Assembly (NCBI RefSeq): GCF_937893305.1
Contig: NZ_CALBGN010000011.1
Span: 1 to 61,295, forward strand
Origin: an uncultured Helicobacter sp.
GTDB taxonomy: Bacteria; Campylobacterota; Campylobacteria; Campylobacterales; Helicobacteraceae
Reading direction: 5' to 3'
Length of the DNA stretch: 61,295 nucleotides
This document shows, piece by piece, positions 1-9,640 of this stretch (the first letter of the stretch is position 1; each line of letters begins with the position of its first letter). Made by a program: the position numbers and the translations under genes. The notes beneath the pieces are model-generated. The model saw nothing but the letters and a program-made list of their open reading frames with translations. It was not told the origin of the DNA and ran no database searches.

Positions 1-1675
1 GACTAGGTATTGGACATAAGAGCCATTGGCGAAGATTTTATCGTCACCAAAGAGAATAACTGGATTGTCTGCAGTAGGGGGAATAAAACTACTATTCCAA
101 TGCTGAAACTCTCCAAACTTTACATTTTTAAGATTCTCTTCTCTCTTATTCTGCCCATCAGTATCAATAATGATTCTGCCATTACCTTCATCTTCTCTAA
201 AATCCCAACGATTTATTGCTATTTTTCCACCATTTGTGTTTTTAAAGTGTGCATCAGTGCCACTATCTCCGCGTAGGAATTTAAAGGTAGTTCCTGCAAA
301 GCTATTTTCTACATCATCATAAATACCAAGAACTCCACCAATGTTATCAATAGTTTGTTGAATTGTAAAATTACTTCCCCTAACACTATCAAGCCGCATT
401 TCTCCCTTATTTGTAATCTTTCCAGAGACTAGATTTTTGCTTCCCAATCCTGCAAAAAGTGGCATCATAGGATTAACTCTACTAGTTGTCATTTGCAAAG
501 TGGCATTTTTTTCAACTGTAATATCTCCTGATATTTCAGAATCGCCTGTAAAATAAAGAATTGGATCACCAAAATATGATCCTTTATGACTGCCTGTTGT
601 TGCAACTTTTAAATCTCCGCTCATTAGTGCATTTTTATGTAACATTATCCAACTTGAAACATCGCCTATTAAATCAATATTTCCTTCAATTTTACTCCAA
701 TTTACAGCTACCATTCCCATCATATTAGTAAATATGCTAGATGGACTTCCTACCAATTCTCCATATTCTTTTAATGAAAATGGTGGCTTATTATTATCTT
801 TACCAATTACCCACCTATCAGAGTCTTTATAACCTTCAAATATTATATCCCCAGTCATTTTACCGCTACCATTTTTTTCATCACCAATCTGTATATTTAA
901 ATAGCCACCATTTTTACTTATAATATCCGAAACAATTTCACCTTTTTTGGTAATAATTGAAAAACTAGGGAGATTATTAAAAAAAACATCTGTTTTACCA
1001 AATTCTATTTTTGTTCTATTGCCTGCATTAATCCTTCCAAGACTCCCTTCATCAAATTCTATGCTCAAACCTCCATAATTTATTGCTACATCTCCGGCAA
1101 TATCTAAATGTTTAGTTTTAATATTCACATCACCTTGATTGTCAATATTGTTATTAATAGTTAAACTTTCTCCCTCAAGAGATAATTGCGCAAACTTATC
1201 TATACTTGGATACTGCCCATATTGATTTGGTTGCAAATTGTTTATCCAGCTTTCAATAATTTGTTTTCTCTCTTCCTTGCTTTTGTTTGGATCCAATCCC
1301 GGAATTCCAGCTTGCGCAGTTGTCAATCTATCAATTGTCAATTTATCAAAAGTAACTTTCTTCTCTATTTTACTTTCGTGCAAACCGCCTATATTGAAAT
1401 TTAATTCATCTAATTTTGTATCGCTTATATTAGTTGTATTTGGAGTATTATTGTCAATATCGACTTTCAATTGATTAGCAATAATTTCTGGAACAGATTT
1501 TTCATCATTTGATTGTGCATAAGCTTGTGAGTGAAAGATAAAAGTAGAAAGTGAAGTTGCAAGAACGCTATAATAAATTGCCTTGCTAGTAAATGGAGCT
1601 AAATATCTCTTAAATGCCCCCCCCCCCCGCAGGAATATCAATCATATTAGAATGATTATTTAATGTTTTTTCCAT
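1..1675 (-). CDS. Phase-variable autotransporter, N-terminal part, out of frame here (runs off the window)
   Basis: Reading the minus strand from ATG at 1675, 15 codons lead into a run of 12 G. Beyond it a frame stays open to the window edge, about 540 residues. That frame encodes a hydrophobic signal segment ending in AYA-Q (an extended, autotransporter-like signal peptide), then a Gly/Asn-rich repetitive beta-type passenger with segments such as SGKITNKGEM and SGDLKVAT, as in type V secreted adhesins and VacA-like proteins. The ATG has a good ribosome site (AAAGGAGA, 5 bases upstream). With 12 G the ATG frame ends at TAA just after the tract; 11 or 14 G would join the frames. The beta-barrel end lies outside the window, so the autotransporter class is inferred from the passenger. 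The sequence gives no specific ligand. Confidence 0.75.
1617..1628. repeat. C12 (G12 on the coding strand) slippage tract
   Basis: Twelve consecutive C on the plus strand, 16 codons into the autotransporter gene. Changes of one base move the passenger in or out of frame. Tracts like this are the usual phase-variation switches of Helicobacter and Campylobacter surface genes. In this sequence the setting is OFF. Confidence 0.9.
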
Positions 1676-2002
1676 TATTTTTCTCCTTTGTTTGAAGTGT
1701 GATTTTGATTTTAAACCTTGCCATTTTATAATAAATTCTTTTAAATCTTAAGTGATGTTGTTACTATTTTTTAAATGAAACAAAAATCATTTTTATTATG
1801 CAAAAATAAATTTTAAAATTGATTCCATAATTATAGAGATTTATTAGGCTTTATAAAAAGATTAGGTATGTTTTATAAAGCTTAATTTATTTAATTTGAA
1901 GTTACATTTGGTAACGAATATATAGAAATATTAAGAAAGTTTTATTGATTTTTACAAATACCCAAACAGGAATAAAAGCGTAATACAAAAAGAAGTAATA
2001 AA
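1676..2002. other. Intergenic region upstream of the autotransporter
   Basis: About 330 bases of very AT-rich DNA between the autotransporter start and tRNA-Leu. I see no credible gene. On the minus strand an AT-rich TATTATAAA stretch near 1722-1732 could be the -10 element for the autotransporter. No other convincing structure was seen. Confidence 0.4.
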
Positions 2003-2086
2003 TGGTGCGCTGAGCGAGACTTGAACTCGCACGGGTCGCCCCGCCACCCCCTCAAGATGGTGTGTCTACCATTCCACCACCAGCGC
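2003..2086 (-). tRNA. tRNA-Leu(GAG)
   Basis: On the minus strand the sequence folds as a class II tRNA with encoded CCA. The acceptor GCGCTGG pairs with TCAGCGC. The anticodon stem CCATC/GGTGG encloses the loop TTGAGGG, giving anticodon GAG, which reads CUC/CUU Leu. The variable arm is long, and the T-arm contains GTTCAAGTC. It lies 36 bases downstream of atpE on the same strand and may be co-transcribed with it. Confidence 0.93.
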
Positions 2087-2089
2087 AAG

Positions 2090-2110
2090 CCTTAGGCAAG
2101 AAGCCTAAGG
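2090..2110 (-). terminator. Perfect hairpin between atpE and tRNA-Leu
   Basis: CCTTAGGC and GCCTAAGG form an 8-bp perfect stem with a 5-base loop. It lies after the atpE stop and just before the tRNA. No U-run follows on the minus strand, so it could be a processing or partial termination signal rather than a full terminator. Confidence 0.45.
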
Positions 2111-2122
2111 ATAAACTATTAA

Positions 2123-2428
2123 TTAGCCTAAAAATGGGTTTGCATAAAGCAAAATTAATGCAACAACAAGCGTATAAATAACTTGTGCTTCAATCATTGC
2201 TAATGCAATAAACATTGTTGTCATTAATTTACCACCAACGCCCGGATTTCTAGCCATACCAGAGATTGTAGCAGCAGCTGTGCTTCCCATACCAATAGCA
2301 CCACCAAGAGCAGCGATACCTAAGCCAATACCAGCAGCAATTGCCGAATACGACAACAACATTTCATTTCCCTCTGCAGCAAACGCCACGCCAGCTAATG
2401 CAAAAAACACTAGAAGTAATTTTTTCAT
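2123..2428 (-). CDS. atpE: F-type ATP synthase subunit c
   Basis: Proteolipid of the membrane rotor ring that carries protons through F0. The 101-residue product has two hydrophobic helices joined by the polar loop with ARNP (residues 59-62). The carboxylate essential for proton binding is Glu80 in the second helix. The N terminus (residues 1-18) looks like an additional signal or first hydrophobic segment, seen in epsilonproteobacterial c subunits. A strong AAGGAG precedes the ATG and a TATAAT box lies 67 bases upstream. It stands apart from the other ATP synthase genes, as in H. pylori, and is followed by tRNA-Leu. Confidence 0.96.
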   Translation of the reverse strand: MKKLLLVFFALAGVAFAAEGNEMLLSYSAIAAGIGLGIAALGGAIGMGSTAAATISGMARNPGVGGKLMTTMFIALAMIEAQVIYTLVVALILLYANPFLG

Positions 2429-2494
2429 AACTTTCTCCTTAAAATTTCAAAGTCTTTTCGGATCTGTCCCCTACTCAACACTTTGTAAGGGGTG

Positions 2495-2500
2495 ATTATA
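2495..2500 (-). promoter_or_regulatory. -10 element for atpE
   Basis: TATAAT on the minus strand, about 67 bases before the atpE ATG. Helicobacter sigma-70 promoters rely on an extended -10 box and often lack a clear -35. This is the only good match in the gap between pnp and atpE. Confidence 0.55.
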
Positions 2501-2568
2501 AACGCATTTAGCTAAATTTTGCTTTAATTTAAGCCCAAAACAAGCCTAGCAAATGTGAAAAATGCAAC

Positions 2569-4779
2569 TTATTTACTCAACTTCTCTTGCAATCCTAGCT
2601 CAACTTTGTTTTTATTAAGCGATAACACTTCAACGCGCAACAAATCCCCCACACTCAAATAATCACTTGCTTGCGCACCACGACTGCTTGTGATTTTTGA
2701 AATATGCAAAAGCCCATCATAATTGTGTGGCAACTCCACAAATGCCCCAAAATCCACGACTTTTTTTACTCTTCCCTCATACACATCACCCACTTTATAA
2801 AGCTCGGCAATGCTAGGCTTATCGCTACTAGCGCTTGTAATTCCTATGATATATTCTTTTGCCGCATCTACTTTTTCTTTATTTCCACCACTTACCTTAA
2901 CTTCTCCATTATCGCGATTTAAATCAATCGCTACTTCAAATTTTTCAATGATTTCTTTAATTGTCTTACCTGCTTGTCCAATCACTTCTACAATCTTGCT
3001 AGGGTGAATTGCAAAAGTTTGTGAGCTAGGGAGAGCCGCTGTATTTAAAACAATCTTCGCTTTTGCTTCTTCCATAATTTCTAAAATATGGAATCGCGCT
3101 TCTTTTGCTTGCAATAAAGCACGCTCTAAAATCTCTGTGCTTAAACCTCCAAGCTTAATATCCATTTGTAAAGCTGTGATTCCCTTTTTGCTCCCTGCAA
3201 CTTTAAAATCCATATCTCCATCGTGATCTTCTAAGCCCATAATATCTGTTAAAACTGCATATTTTTTATCTTCACACACAAGCCCCATTGCCACACCAGC
3301 AATTAATGAAGTGCATTGAATATCTGCTGCTGCTAACGCTAAAGAGCCACCACAAACGCTAGCCATTGAACTTGAACCATTAGATTCTAAAATCTCTGAT
3401 ACAAGACGGATTGTTCTTTGTTCTGTATTAACCACACTACATTCTAATGCTCTTTTAGCCAAATTCCCGTGTCCTAGCTCACGCCTACCTGTTGCTCCAA
3501 TAGGACTTGCCTCGCCCACACTGAAAGGAGGGAAGTTATAATGCACCATAAAACGCTCTTTTGTAGCACCTTTATCTGTTAGCAGTTCATAACTTTGTGC
3601 GTCCATTTCACCACCTAGCGTGCAAACCACTAATGCTTGTGTTTGTCCGCGTGTGAAAAGTGCGCTTGCGTGTGCCTTTGGCAAAATGTTTGTTTGGATA
3701 CTAATAGGACGCACTTCTTTAAGCCCTCTTCCATCAGCTCTTATACCTTCTTCTAAAATCATTGTGCGAATAATCTGTCGCTTTTGTGCATTTAGTGCTT
3801 CATTAATGCGTTCTTCTAAGAATTCTATATCTTGTGGATTGCGTTGCGTGTAATCTTGTGCGATTTTTTTGGTAAAAGATTTTAAACGGCTATGGCGTTC
3901 TGTTTTAGAAAGTTCTGTAATGATTTCTCTAAGTTCTCTTAAATAGCCTTGCTTGATAAACTCTTGCACTCTTTGGCATTTATGGCTTTTGCGTGTTTGT
4001 GATAGCTCTAAAGGCTCTTTTATGCACGCTTTAAAGTGTTCTTTTATGAGTTGGCTCTTTTGATTAATGTTTGTTTTGGCTAATTCTAAAGCCTGCATTA
4101 ATTCGGCTTCTGTGAGTTCATTTGCGCTAAACTCTACTTGTTTGTCCTCTATTAGTGTGGTAACCAAGCTCAAAGGATTGCTAGGATTTTGTATATCTAC
4201 ACCACCAAATGTGCGCATTTCAATCATCAAAACATCTTCATCAACACCGCTCACAAACAAATCTAGCGTGCTTTGCTCCATTTCTTTTAAGCTAGGATTG
4301 ATAATAAATTCATTTCCGATTCTACCTATACGCACGCCATTTACGGCAAAATTTAATGGAATCTCTGAAACATATAAAGCTGCGCTCGCCGCATTTAAAG
4401 CTAAAAGTTGCAAGTCTGCGTCATTCTCTGCACTTAGCACCATAATGGTAATTTGTGTGGGATAGCAATAATCCTTTGGGAAAAGCGGACGCAAACTCCT
4501 ATCTACAATCCTTGCTGTAAGTGTTTCAAAATCTCCGGGCTTTGCCTCTCTTTTAACATAGCCACCCGGAAATTTACCTGCTGCATAAGACTTCTCAATA
4601 TACTGCACAGTTAAAGGCAAAAAATCTTCTTCAACGATACAATCACTATCTACTGCAACACTTGCTAACAATACATTGTTTCCACTTTTATAATACACGC
4701 TACCGCTTGCTTGTTTTGCGACATAATCAAAAAGATATTGTTCGTCTTGCTTTAAAAATGAAAGGTTAATTTCACGCAT
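2569..4779 (-). CDS. pnp: Polyribonucleotide nucleotidyltransferase (PNPase)
   Basis: Phosphorolytic 3'-5' exoribonuclease of mRNA turnover. The 736-residue protein has the full PNPase order: a first RNase PH domain (about 1-220), an alpha-helical linker, a second RNase PH domain containing SVGEASPIGATGRRELGHG, a KH domain with the GQAG loop, and a C-terminal S1 domain (GDVYEGRVKKVVDFGAFVE). Its length is slightly above the family norm of about 700. GGAG precedes the ATG. The upstream phosphoribosyltransferase stops directly before the pnp ATG, so the two are co-transcribed. Confidence 0.97.
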   Translation of the reverse strand: MREINLSFLKQDEQYLFDYVAKQASGSVYYKSGNNVLLASVAVDSDCIVEEDFLPLTVQYIEKSYAAGKFPGGYVKREAKPGDFETLTARIVDRSLRPLFPKDYCYPTQITIMVLSAENDADLQLLALNAASAALYVSEIPLNFAVNGVRIGRIGNEFIINPSLKEMEQSTLDLFVSGVDEDVLMIEMRTFGGVDIQNPSNPLSLVTTLIEDKQVEFSANELTEAELMQALELAKTNINQKSQLIKEHFKACIKEPLELSQTRKSHKCQRVQEFIKQGYLRELREIITELSKTERHSRLKSFTKKIAQDYTQRNPQDIEFLEERINEALNAQKRQIIRTMILEEGIRADGRGLKEVRPISIQTNILPKAHASALFTRGQTQALVVCTLGGEMDAQSYELLTDKGATKERFMVHYNFPPFSVGEASPIGATGRRELGHGNLAKRALECSVVNTEQRTIRLVSEILESNGSSSMASVCGGSLALAAADIQCTSLIAGVAMGLVCEDKKYAVLTDIMGLEDHDGDMDFKVAGSKKGITALQMDIKLGGLSTEILERALLQAKEARFHILEIMEEAKAKIVLNTAALPSSQTFAIHPSKIVEVIGQAGKTIKEIIEKFEVAIDLNRDNGEVKVSGGNKEKVDAAKEYIIGITSASSDKPSIAELYKVGDVYEGRVKKVVDFGAFVELPHNYDGLLHISKITSSRGAQASDYLSVGDLLRVEVLSLNKNKVELGLQEKLSK

Positions 4780-5490
4780 TTACTCTCCTTGTATCTTGTT
4801 AAAAACTTCTTCAATTTGCTCTGTTTGAATAGGCGGATAGTCTTTATAGTAATATCCAATATCCACAAAATTTTTTGATTTATAAAGACAAAAGATTCCA
4901 TCTGTGGCTTCTTCCATAATCTCTGCAACATCATAAGGCGCAACAGGACAAGCAAAATGCACGGTTTTTGCCTGCAAAGTTATCACAGATTTAATTGCAG
5001 AAAAAGCCGTTAATCCACTATCAATCCCTTCATCTACAATCAAAACCCTCTTGCCTTTAAAAGAAATCAATGGATTACCCTTGCGATATTGATAAATTAA
5101 AGGCAACATTTTGTCTTCATACTGCCTTTGCACTTCTCCATAAATATAATCCAAGCTAATCCCAAAAGAACGCACTAGCGGCTCATTAATCACCACATCG
5201 TGCGTTTCTGTCGCCATTGCAATTTCACATTCTGGATTATTAGGTGCTAAGATAGGAGAAGTAAAAAGAAACGCTAAAGGTGCTTTGATGGTTTGTGCTA
5301 GGCGATGCGCAAAATAAATACCCTCAAAAGAGATTCCAACTACAATACAATCTTGCCGTTCAAAAAAACTAAGAGGCATATTACTTAACAATTTTTGTAG
5401 CGCATCATCACGATTTTCAAATAAAATCTTTCTCCTTGTAGAATGCGCAATATTGCCTGTTTGAAGGATAGGGATAGTAAAATTTTGCAT
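4780..5490 (-). CDS. Phosphoribosyltransferase-family protein
   Basis: Type I phosphoribosyltransferase fold. A PRPP-binding loop VLIVDEGIDSGLTA lies at about residues 149-162 of 236, after beta strands typical of the family (DCIVVGISFEGIYFA near 47-61). The substrate base cannot be read from the sequence. The order pnp - this gene - lptD region - purD resembles HP1213-HP1218 of H. pylori as I recall it. The gene overlaps the end of lptD and abuts pnp, so it belongs to one minus-strand operon. It could be a purine salvage enzyme or a regulatory relative. Confidence 0.85.
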   Translation of the reverse strand: MQNFTIPILQTGNIAHSTRRKILFENRDDALQKLLSNMPLSFFERQDCIVVGISFEGIYFAHRLAQTIKAPLAFLFTSPILAPNNPECEIAMATETHDVVINEPLVRSFGISLDYIYGEVQRQYEDKMLPLIYQYRKGNPLISFKGKRVLIVDEGIDSGLTAFSAIKSVITLQAKTVHFACPVAPYDVAEIMEEATDGIFCLYKSKNFVDIGYYYKDYPPIQTEQIEEVFNKIQGE

Positions 5491-7625
5491 TAACGACCTA
5501 CTTTGACATCTCCACTTAAAAGTGGAATAAATTTAATGGTTAAAAGCACATATTTATCATCTCTTGCTTCTGCACCTCGTGTTGTTAGCATTGGATAAAT
5601 TTCACTCACAAATTTTAATCCAAAAGAAAAGCAACGCACGCTTGTTTCAAAACCAATTTGCCAAGTTTTAAAATAATCCTCTTTATAATCATAGCCTAAA
5701 CCTGCAAAGAGATTTAAATTGGCAAATTCTTTATTAGCACCTGCCATAATATAATTTGCTTCACCATAACGCCCACGGCTCCAATCTACTCGTGCGGAAG
5801 AATCGCGAAAAAAATGTCCAAAATACGCGCTTAAATACTCCCCATCATAATGGATCTTATGCGTAGCTTCTGAAATTCTATTTTCTGAATGTGCATAAAA
5901 AATATCACTCAAAACACTCCACTCATCATTATAAAAATACTGCACTTCATTTTCTAGCTCACCAACTTTATGTTCATCTTCTAGATAAAAATATTGATAC
6001 ATCTTATGAGAAAGCTTTAAGAAATTAGTTGTATCATAAAAATGCTGTGAAATACTAAGCTTTAATTCTTGAGAATCTCCCGGAAGCGTAAAAAAAGTTG
6101 TAAAATCTCCCTTTTTATCCTCAAAACCAGGAACAATATAAAGTGCTTCTAAACCTAGCGTGTGTCCGAAGTTTTCATACTGCTTAACTAAATCCGTATT
6201 AGCCTTAAATTGATAATGCTGCGTGATATATTTTCCTGTTTTTAGATCTAGCTCATTTTTGACATTGCTATAATTCACTTGTGTTGCGTAAAATACCGGA
6301 GAAATTGATACATTTAAATAATCATTTGCTAGATTTTGAGTAAAAAGAATAGGCAATTGCGCTTCTTGTTGCACTGCACGATAACCGATAGGACGTGTAA
6401 AATGCTTGATTTGATAATCAAAACTATAATATAAATCATCAATAAAGAGATTATCAATTTGACGATGATACTGCACTTGTGGCAAGGTTTGAAGCGTTTT
6501 AGAGTTGCTTGTAAATTCCAAATCCGAATAATAACGCCCATAGATTCCAACATAATCTGCATCACTTTTTAAAAAATAATTTAGTCTTGAAGTTAAAAGA
6601 CTACCTTGCAAATCCGCACGCTTTTCTGCATTATCATCAGTCAATCTAAAATAATCAATATCTGATACTTGAGAAACATCTACATAGAGTCCATCTTCGT
6701 AAAAATAATTTTGAACATCTGTTAGTAAATCTTTGCGTGCGTATTCTAGTTGGAATCCAAAATGCTCTTGATTTTCTAAATCATAGGTGTTTTGATAACG
6801 ATTAGAATCACTAAAATATCCAAAATTTGCCCACAGCATTTGGTTTTTGTCATCTACGACCCTAAACTCTCCATACAAGCCCCCACCCCTTTTGGTGCGC
6901 ATTGTTGGTGTAAGTGTCATATCCCACCAATCTTGCAAGGCAAAATAAACCGGTTGAGAATAAATGATTCCATCATCATTAGAGTTTCCAAGCACAGGAT
7001 AGAGCAAACCACTTTTGCGTTTATAGCCTGCTGAAAAAGAAAGATAAGGAAAGTAAAGAATTGGCACATCATACACACACAAGCGCGGATTCCAAAGCGT
7101 TAGCCACTCTTTATTCACATCATATTTGCCTTCACTTGCTTTGAGTTTCCAAATTGGATTATTCACACTACAAGTAGAAATTGAAGCATTTTGCATTGCA
7201 TAGACTTCTTTGTCGTATTCTGCACTTTTTGCTTCCACCCATAAACCTGTTGTGGAATCTTGCAAATAAAAAGGCTCTAAGAAAGAATAATCTTCTTGGA
7301 GTTTAATTTTCACTTCTTGCGCCTTTAAATACAGCGCATTACCCTTATAAGCATTAACATTGCCACGTAGCGTAATTTCACGCGTTTTTGTATCATAAAT
7401 CGCTAAATTTGCACTAATATAGTAATCCAAGTTTATGACAGTAGCGTGTCCTTTACCTGTGATAATGGACTGATTGTATTCCATATCATCAGCTAAAAAC
7501 TCAAAAACAGCTTCTTGCTTGGCATCAAACTGCTTAATAGAAGGACGCGCTTGAAGAGAACTTAATGCAAGAGTTGTTGCCAAAGAAATTGCGATTCCTA
7601 TTTGTTTTGTCTTTGTTTTAAACAT
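5490..7625 (-). CDS. lptD: LPS-assembly outer-membrane protein LptD
   Basis: Outer-membrane beta-barrel that, with LptE, inserts lipopolysaccharide into the outer leaflet. The 711-residue protein has a signal peptide (about 1-26, ending LQA-RP), an OstA/LptA-like periplasmic domain (about 40-140, including GKGHATVINLDYYISA), and a long C-terminal barrel rich in alternating aromatic residues such as YFPYLSFSAGYKRKSGLLYP. It is shorter than the E. coli protein (784 residues) but normal for epsilonproteobacteria. It overlaps the RDD gene upstream by 8 bases and shares a terminal base with the phosphoribosyltransferase start. The region corresponds to ostA/imp of H. pylori. Confidence 0.93.
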   Translation of the reverse strand: MFKTKTKQIGIAISLATTLALSSLQARPSIKQFDAKQEAVFEFLADDMEYNQSIITGKGHATVINLDYYISANLAIYDTKTREITLRGNVNAYKGNALYLKAQEVKIKLQEDYSFLEPFYLQDSTTGLWVEAKSAEYDKEVYAMQNASISTCSVNNPIWKLKASEGKYDVNKEWLTLWNPRLCVYDVPILYFPYLSFSAGYKRKSGLLYPVLGNSNDDGIIYSQPVYFALQDWWDMTLTPTMRTKRGGGLYGEFRVVDDKNQMLWANFGYFSDSNRYQNTYDLENQEHFGFQLEYARKDLLTDVQNYFYEDGLYVDVSQVSDIDYFRLTDDNAEKRADLQGSLLTSRLNYFLKSDADYVGIYGRYYSDLEFTSNSKTLQTLPQVQYHRQIDNLFIDDLYYSFDYQIKHFTRPIGYRAVQQEAQLPILFTQNLANDYLNVSISPVFYATQVNYSNVKNELDLKTGKYITQHYQFKANTDLVKQYENFGHTLGLEALYIVPGFEDKKGDFTTFFTLPGDSQELKLSISQHFYDTTNFLKLSHKMYQYFYLEDEHKVGELENEVQYFYNDEWSVLSDIFYAHSENRISEATHKIHYDGEYLSAYFGHFFRDSSARVDWSRGRYGEANYIMAGANKEFANLNLFAGLGYDYKEDYFKTWQIGFETSVRCFSFGLKFVSEIYPMLTTRGAEARDDKYVLLTIKFIPLLSGDVKVGR

Positions 7626-8088
7626 TATAACTCTTTAACTCTACAACAATAGTATTTGCCATCCTATCGTGCAATCCTAAGCGTAAAGCATTTGTCAAAA
7701 GATACAAAAACGGCAAATACATCAAAAACTCACTCAATGTTCTAAGCAATGCTCTAATAAAGGCTTGTTTTAGACTTGGATTATCTAAAAGCCCTGTTTC
7801 AATGACTTTAATTTTCACCACAATTTTCCCAATTGTCGCTCCATAAAAGCGCACAAAAAGCCAATGATACGCAATTCTCACCACATACAAAATTAGCCAC
7901 GAACTTGAAATGATATTTAAAACAACTTCAGGATTACCAGCATTTTGTGTAATGCTTTCCCAATACATTCCAATAATCACCATACTCACAAGCAAATCAT
8001 CAATGATATGCGCAACCACACGCTTCCAAAGTGTAGCAACTTGGATTTCTTCACGCGCCAAAATTTCTTCTATTTTTTCAGGATTCAT
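7618..8088 (-). CDS. RDD-family membrane protein
   Basis: A 156-residue protein with about three hydrophobic segments and the arginine/aspartate pattern of RDD proteins (KRVVAHIIDDLLVSMVI early; FYGATIGKIVVKIKV centrally). The role of this family is uncertain; some members affect ion or osmotic homeostasis. I chose the ATG at 8088 because it overlaps the purD stop as TAATG, the coupling used by its neighbours. A longer frame upstream would lie inside purD. Co-transcribed with purD and lptD. Confidence 0.85.
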   Translation of the reverse strand: MNPEKIEEILAREEIQVATLWKRVVAHIIDDLLVSMVIIGMYWESITQNAGNPEVVLNIISSSWLILYVVRIAYHWLFVRFYGATIGKIVVKIKVIETGLLDNPSLKQAFIRALLRTLSEFLMYLPFLYLLTNALRLGLHDRMANTIVVELKSYNV

Positions 8089-9347
8089 TAATGACCCAAT
8101 GCTTGATAAGCAATGTCTTTGCGGTATTGCATACCTACAAATTTCACAGATTCTACACATTGATATGCGTTTTTAACCGCTTCTTGCACACTCTCCCCCT
8201 TGCCTACACACACAAGCACGCGCCCACCAGTTGCTAGCAAATCTTCATTTTCTTTGCTAACACCAGCAAAACTAATATGCGATTGTAGATTTTGCGTGTT
8301 TAAAATTGTAATTTTTTCCTTTTTAGAGTTTTTATAAGGATAATCCTTAGAAGCTACAACAACTCCTACACAAACCTCATCGCTTAAGCGATATTGCACA
8401 TTTTTTAAATCCCCATTAGCGCAAGCCAAAAAACAATCTAACAAGCCTTCTTCAAAAAGCGGCATTAACACCTCACACTCAGGATCTCCAAAACGCACAT
8501 TAAATTCTAGTAAATATGGCTTATTTTTCACCACCATAATCCCACAAAACAGCGTTCCACTAAAAGGACTGCCGTCTTTTGCCATACCATCAAGTGTAGG
8601 GATAATAATGCTTTGCTTCACTTCTTCTAAAATTGCCTCACTTGCCAAAGGAGAAGGCGCATAAGCTCCCATACCACCAGTATTTGGACCTTTATCATCA
8701 TCACATAATCGCTTGTGATCTTGTGCTGCAGGCAAAACAATAAAATCCTTCCCATCACACATTGCAAATACAGAAAGTTCAAAACCATCTAAAAATTCTT
8801 CTACAACAATCGTTTTGCCAGACTCCCCAAAACTCTTTCCATCTAGCATTTCCTTTGCGGCGCGTTTTGCTTCTTCATAGCTTTGTGCAATAATTACCCC
8901 CTTGCCCGCACATAAACCATCAGCCTTGATGACAATAGGCGTATTTAGCGTTTCAATAAACGCACAAGCCTCCTTATAATCTTGCGTTTGAATAAAGCCT
9001 GCTGTTGGAATATCATAACGCTTTGCAAATTCTTTCATATAAGCCTTTGACCCCTCTAATCTAGCAGCTTTTGCGCTTGGACCAAAAGTTGCGATTCCAT
9101 TTTCTCTTAAGACATCTGCTAGTCCCTCTACAAGTGGAGCTTCAGGACCAATAATTACAAGTCCTATGCGTTCTTTTAAAGCAAAATCTACAAACTCTTT
9201 TTGTGTTTTAAAATCTATGTTTTTACCAAGCTTGCTTGTTGCACCATTGCCCGGATAAAAATAGATTCCATCTATTCTGCATTCACTTTGCAATGCAAGT
9301 CCAATAGAATACTCCCTTGCACCGCTTCCTACAATCACAACTTCCAT
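8088..9347 (-). CDS. purD: Phosphoribosylamine-glycine ligase (GAR synthetase)
   Basis: Second step of de novo purine synthesis: joins glycine to 5-phosphoribosylamine with ATP. The 419-residue protein has the PurD N-terminal domain (VVIVGSGAREYSI), an ATP-grasp domain with DGLCAGKGV and GPNTGGMGAYAP, and the metal-binding region EFNVRFGDPE. Length is typical. It lies just downstream of the structured RNA at 9433-9633 and shares a stop/start overlap with the RDD gene. Confidence 0.96.
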   Translation of the reverse strand: MEVVIVGSGAREYSIGLALQSECRIDGIYFYPGNGATSKLGKNIDFKTQKEFVDFALKERIGLVIIGPEAPLVEGLADVLRENGIATFGPSAKAARLEGSKAYMKEFAKRYDIPTAGFIQTQDYKEACAFIETLNTPIVIKADGLCAGKGVIIAQSYEEAKRAAKEMLDGKSFGESGKTIVVEEFLDGFELSVFAMCDGKDFIVLPAAQDHKRLCDDDKGPNTGGMGAYAPSPLASEAILEEVKQSIIIPTLDGMAKDGSPFSGTLFCGIMVVKNKPYLLEFNVRFGDPECEVLMPLFEEGLLDCFLACANGDLKNVQYRLSDEVCVGVVVASKDYPYKNSKKEKITILNTQNLQSHISFAGVSKENEDLLATGGRVLVCVGKGESVQEAVKNAYQCVESVKFVGMQYRKDIAYQALGH

Positions 9348-9432
9348 TTTTCTACCTTCATTTTAATTTTTAAAATTTTAGATTCCATTCTTTACTTAAG
9401 AATTTTAATTTTAGATTCCAACTAAAACTTTA

Positions 9433-9633
9433 AAAAGCAAAACCCAAGCAGCCGTTACTTTTTGTGTAGCCCAAAAACGGCAACGATTCCAACCACAAGT
9501 GGCGCATTAGGCGGCAGATTCTCGTTTCAACTTAAGAAACTCAGGCGAAAACACCATCACACAGAACCAACTATGCAATCAGCAATACTTAAATATGTTG
9601 GACCCCAAAATAAAGAAACACGCACTACTTAGG
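9433..9633 (-). ncRNA. ssrS: 6S RNA candidate (purD RNA motif)
   Basis: On the minus strand a TATAAT box at 9646-9641 predicts a start near 9633. There CCTAAGTAGT can pair with GCTGCTTGGG (9452-9443) in ten pairs, three of them G-U, closing a molecule of about 200 bases. A stem-loop GTTTC/GAAAC sits almost exactly in the middle (about 9525-9541), and a T-rich stretch follows the closing stem. A long rod with a central open region is the 6S shape, which binds the housekeeping RNA polymerase. From memory, a conserved 'purD RNA motif' lies upstream of purD in epsilonproteobacteria and was later equated with 6S RNA. Location and fold both fit; no alignment was made. Confidence 0.75.
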
Positions 9634-9640
9634 AAGTGCA

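Noticed and set aside
741..923. Plus-strand frames inside the autotransporter region (10-276, 741-923, 1186-1474)
   Set aside because: They are antisense to the long minus-strand passenger frame, are rich in Leu/Ile/Tyr/Phe from AT-rich antisense, and have no ribosome sites.
8089..8160. Longer N terminus of the RDD protein
   Set aside because: The additional 24 residues would lie inside purD and contain many Cys, unlike the family; the TAATG overlap start at 8088 is better.
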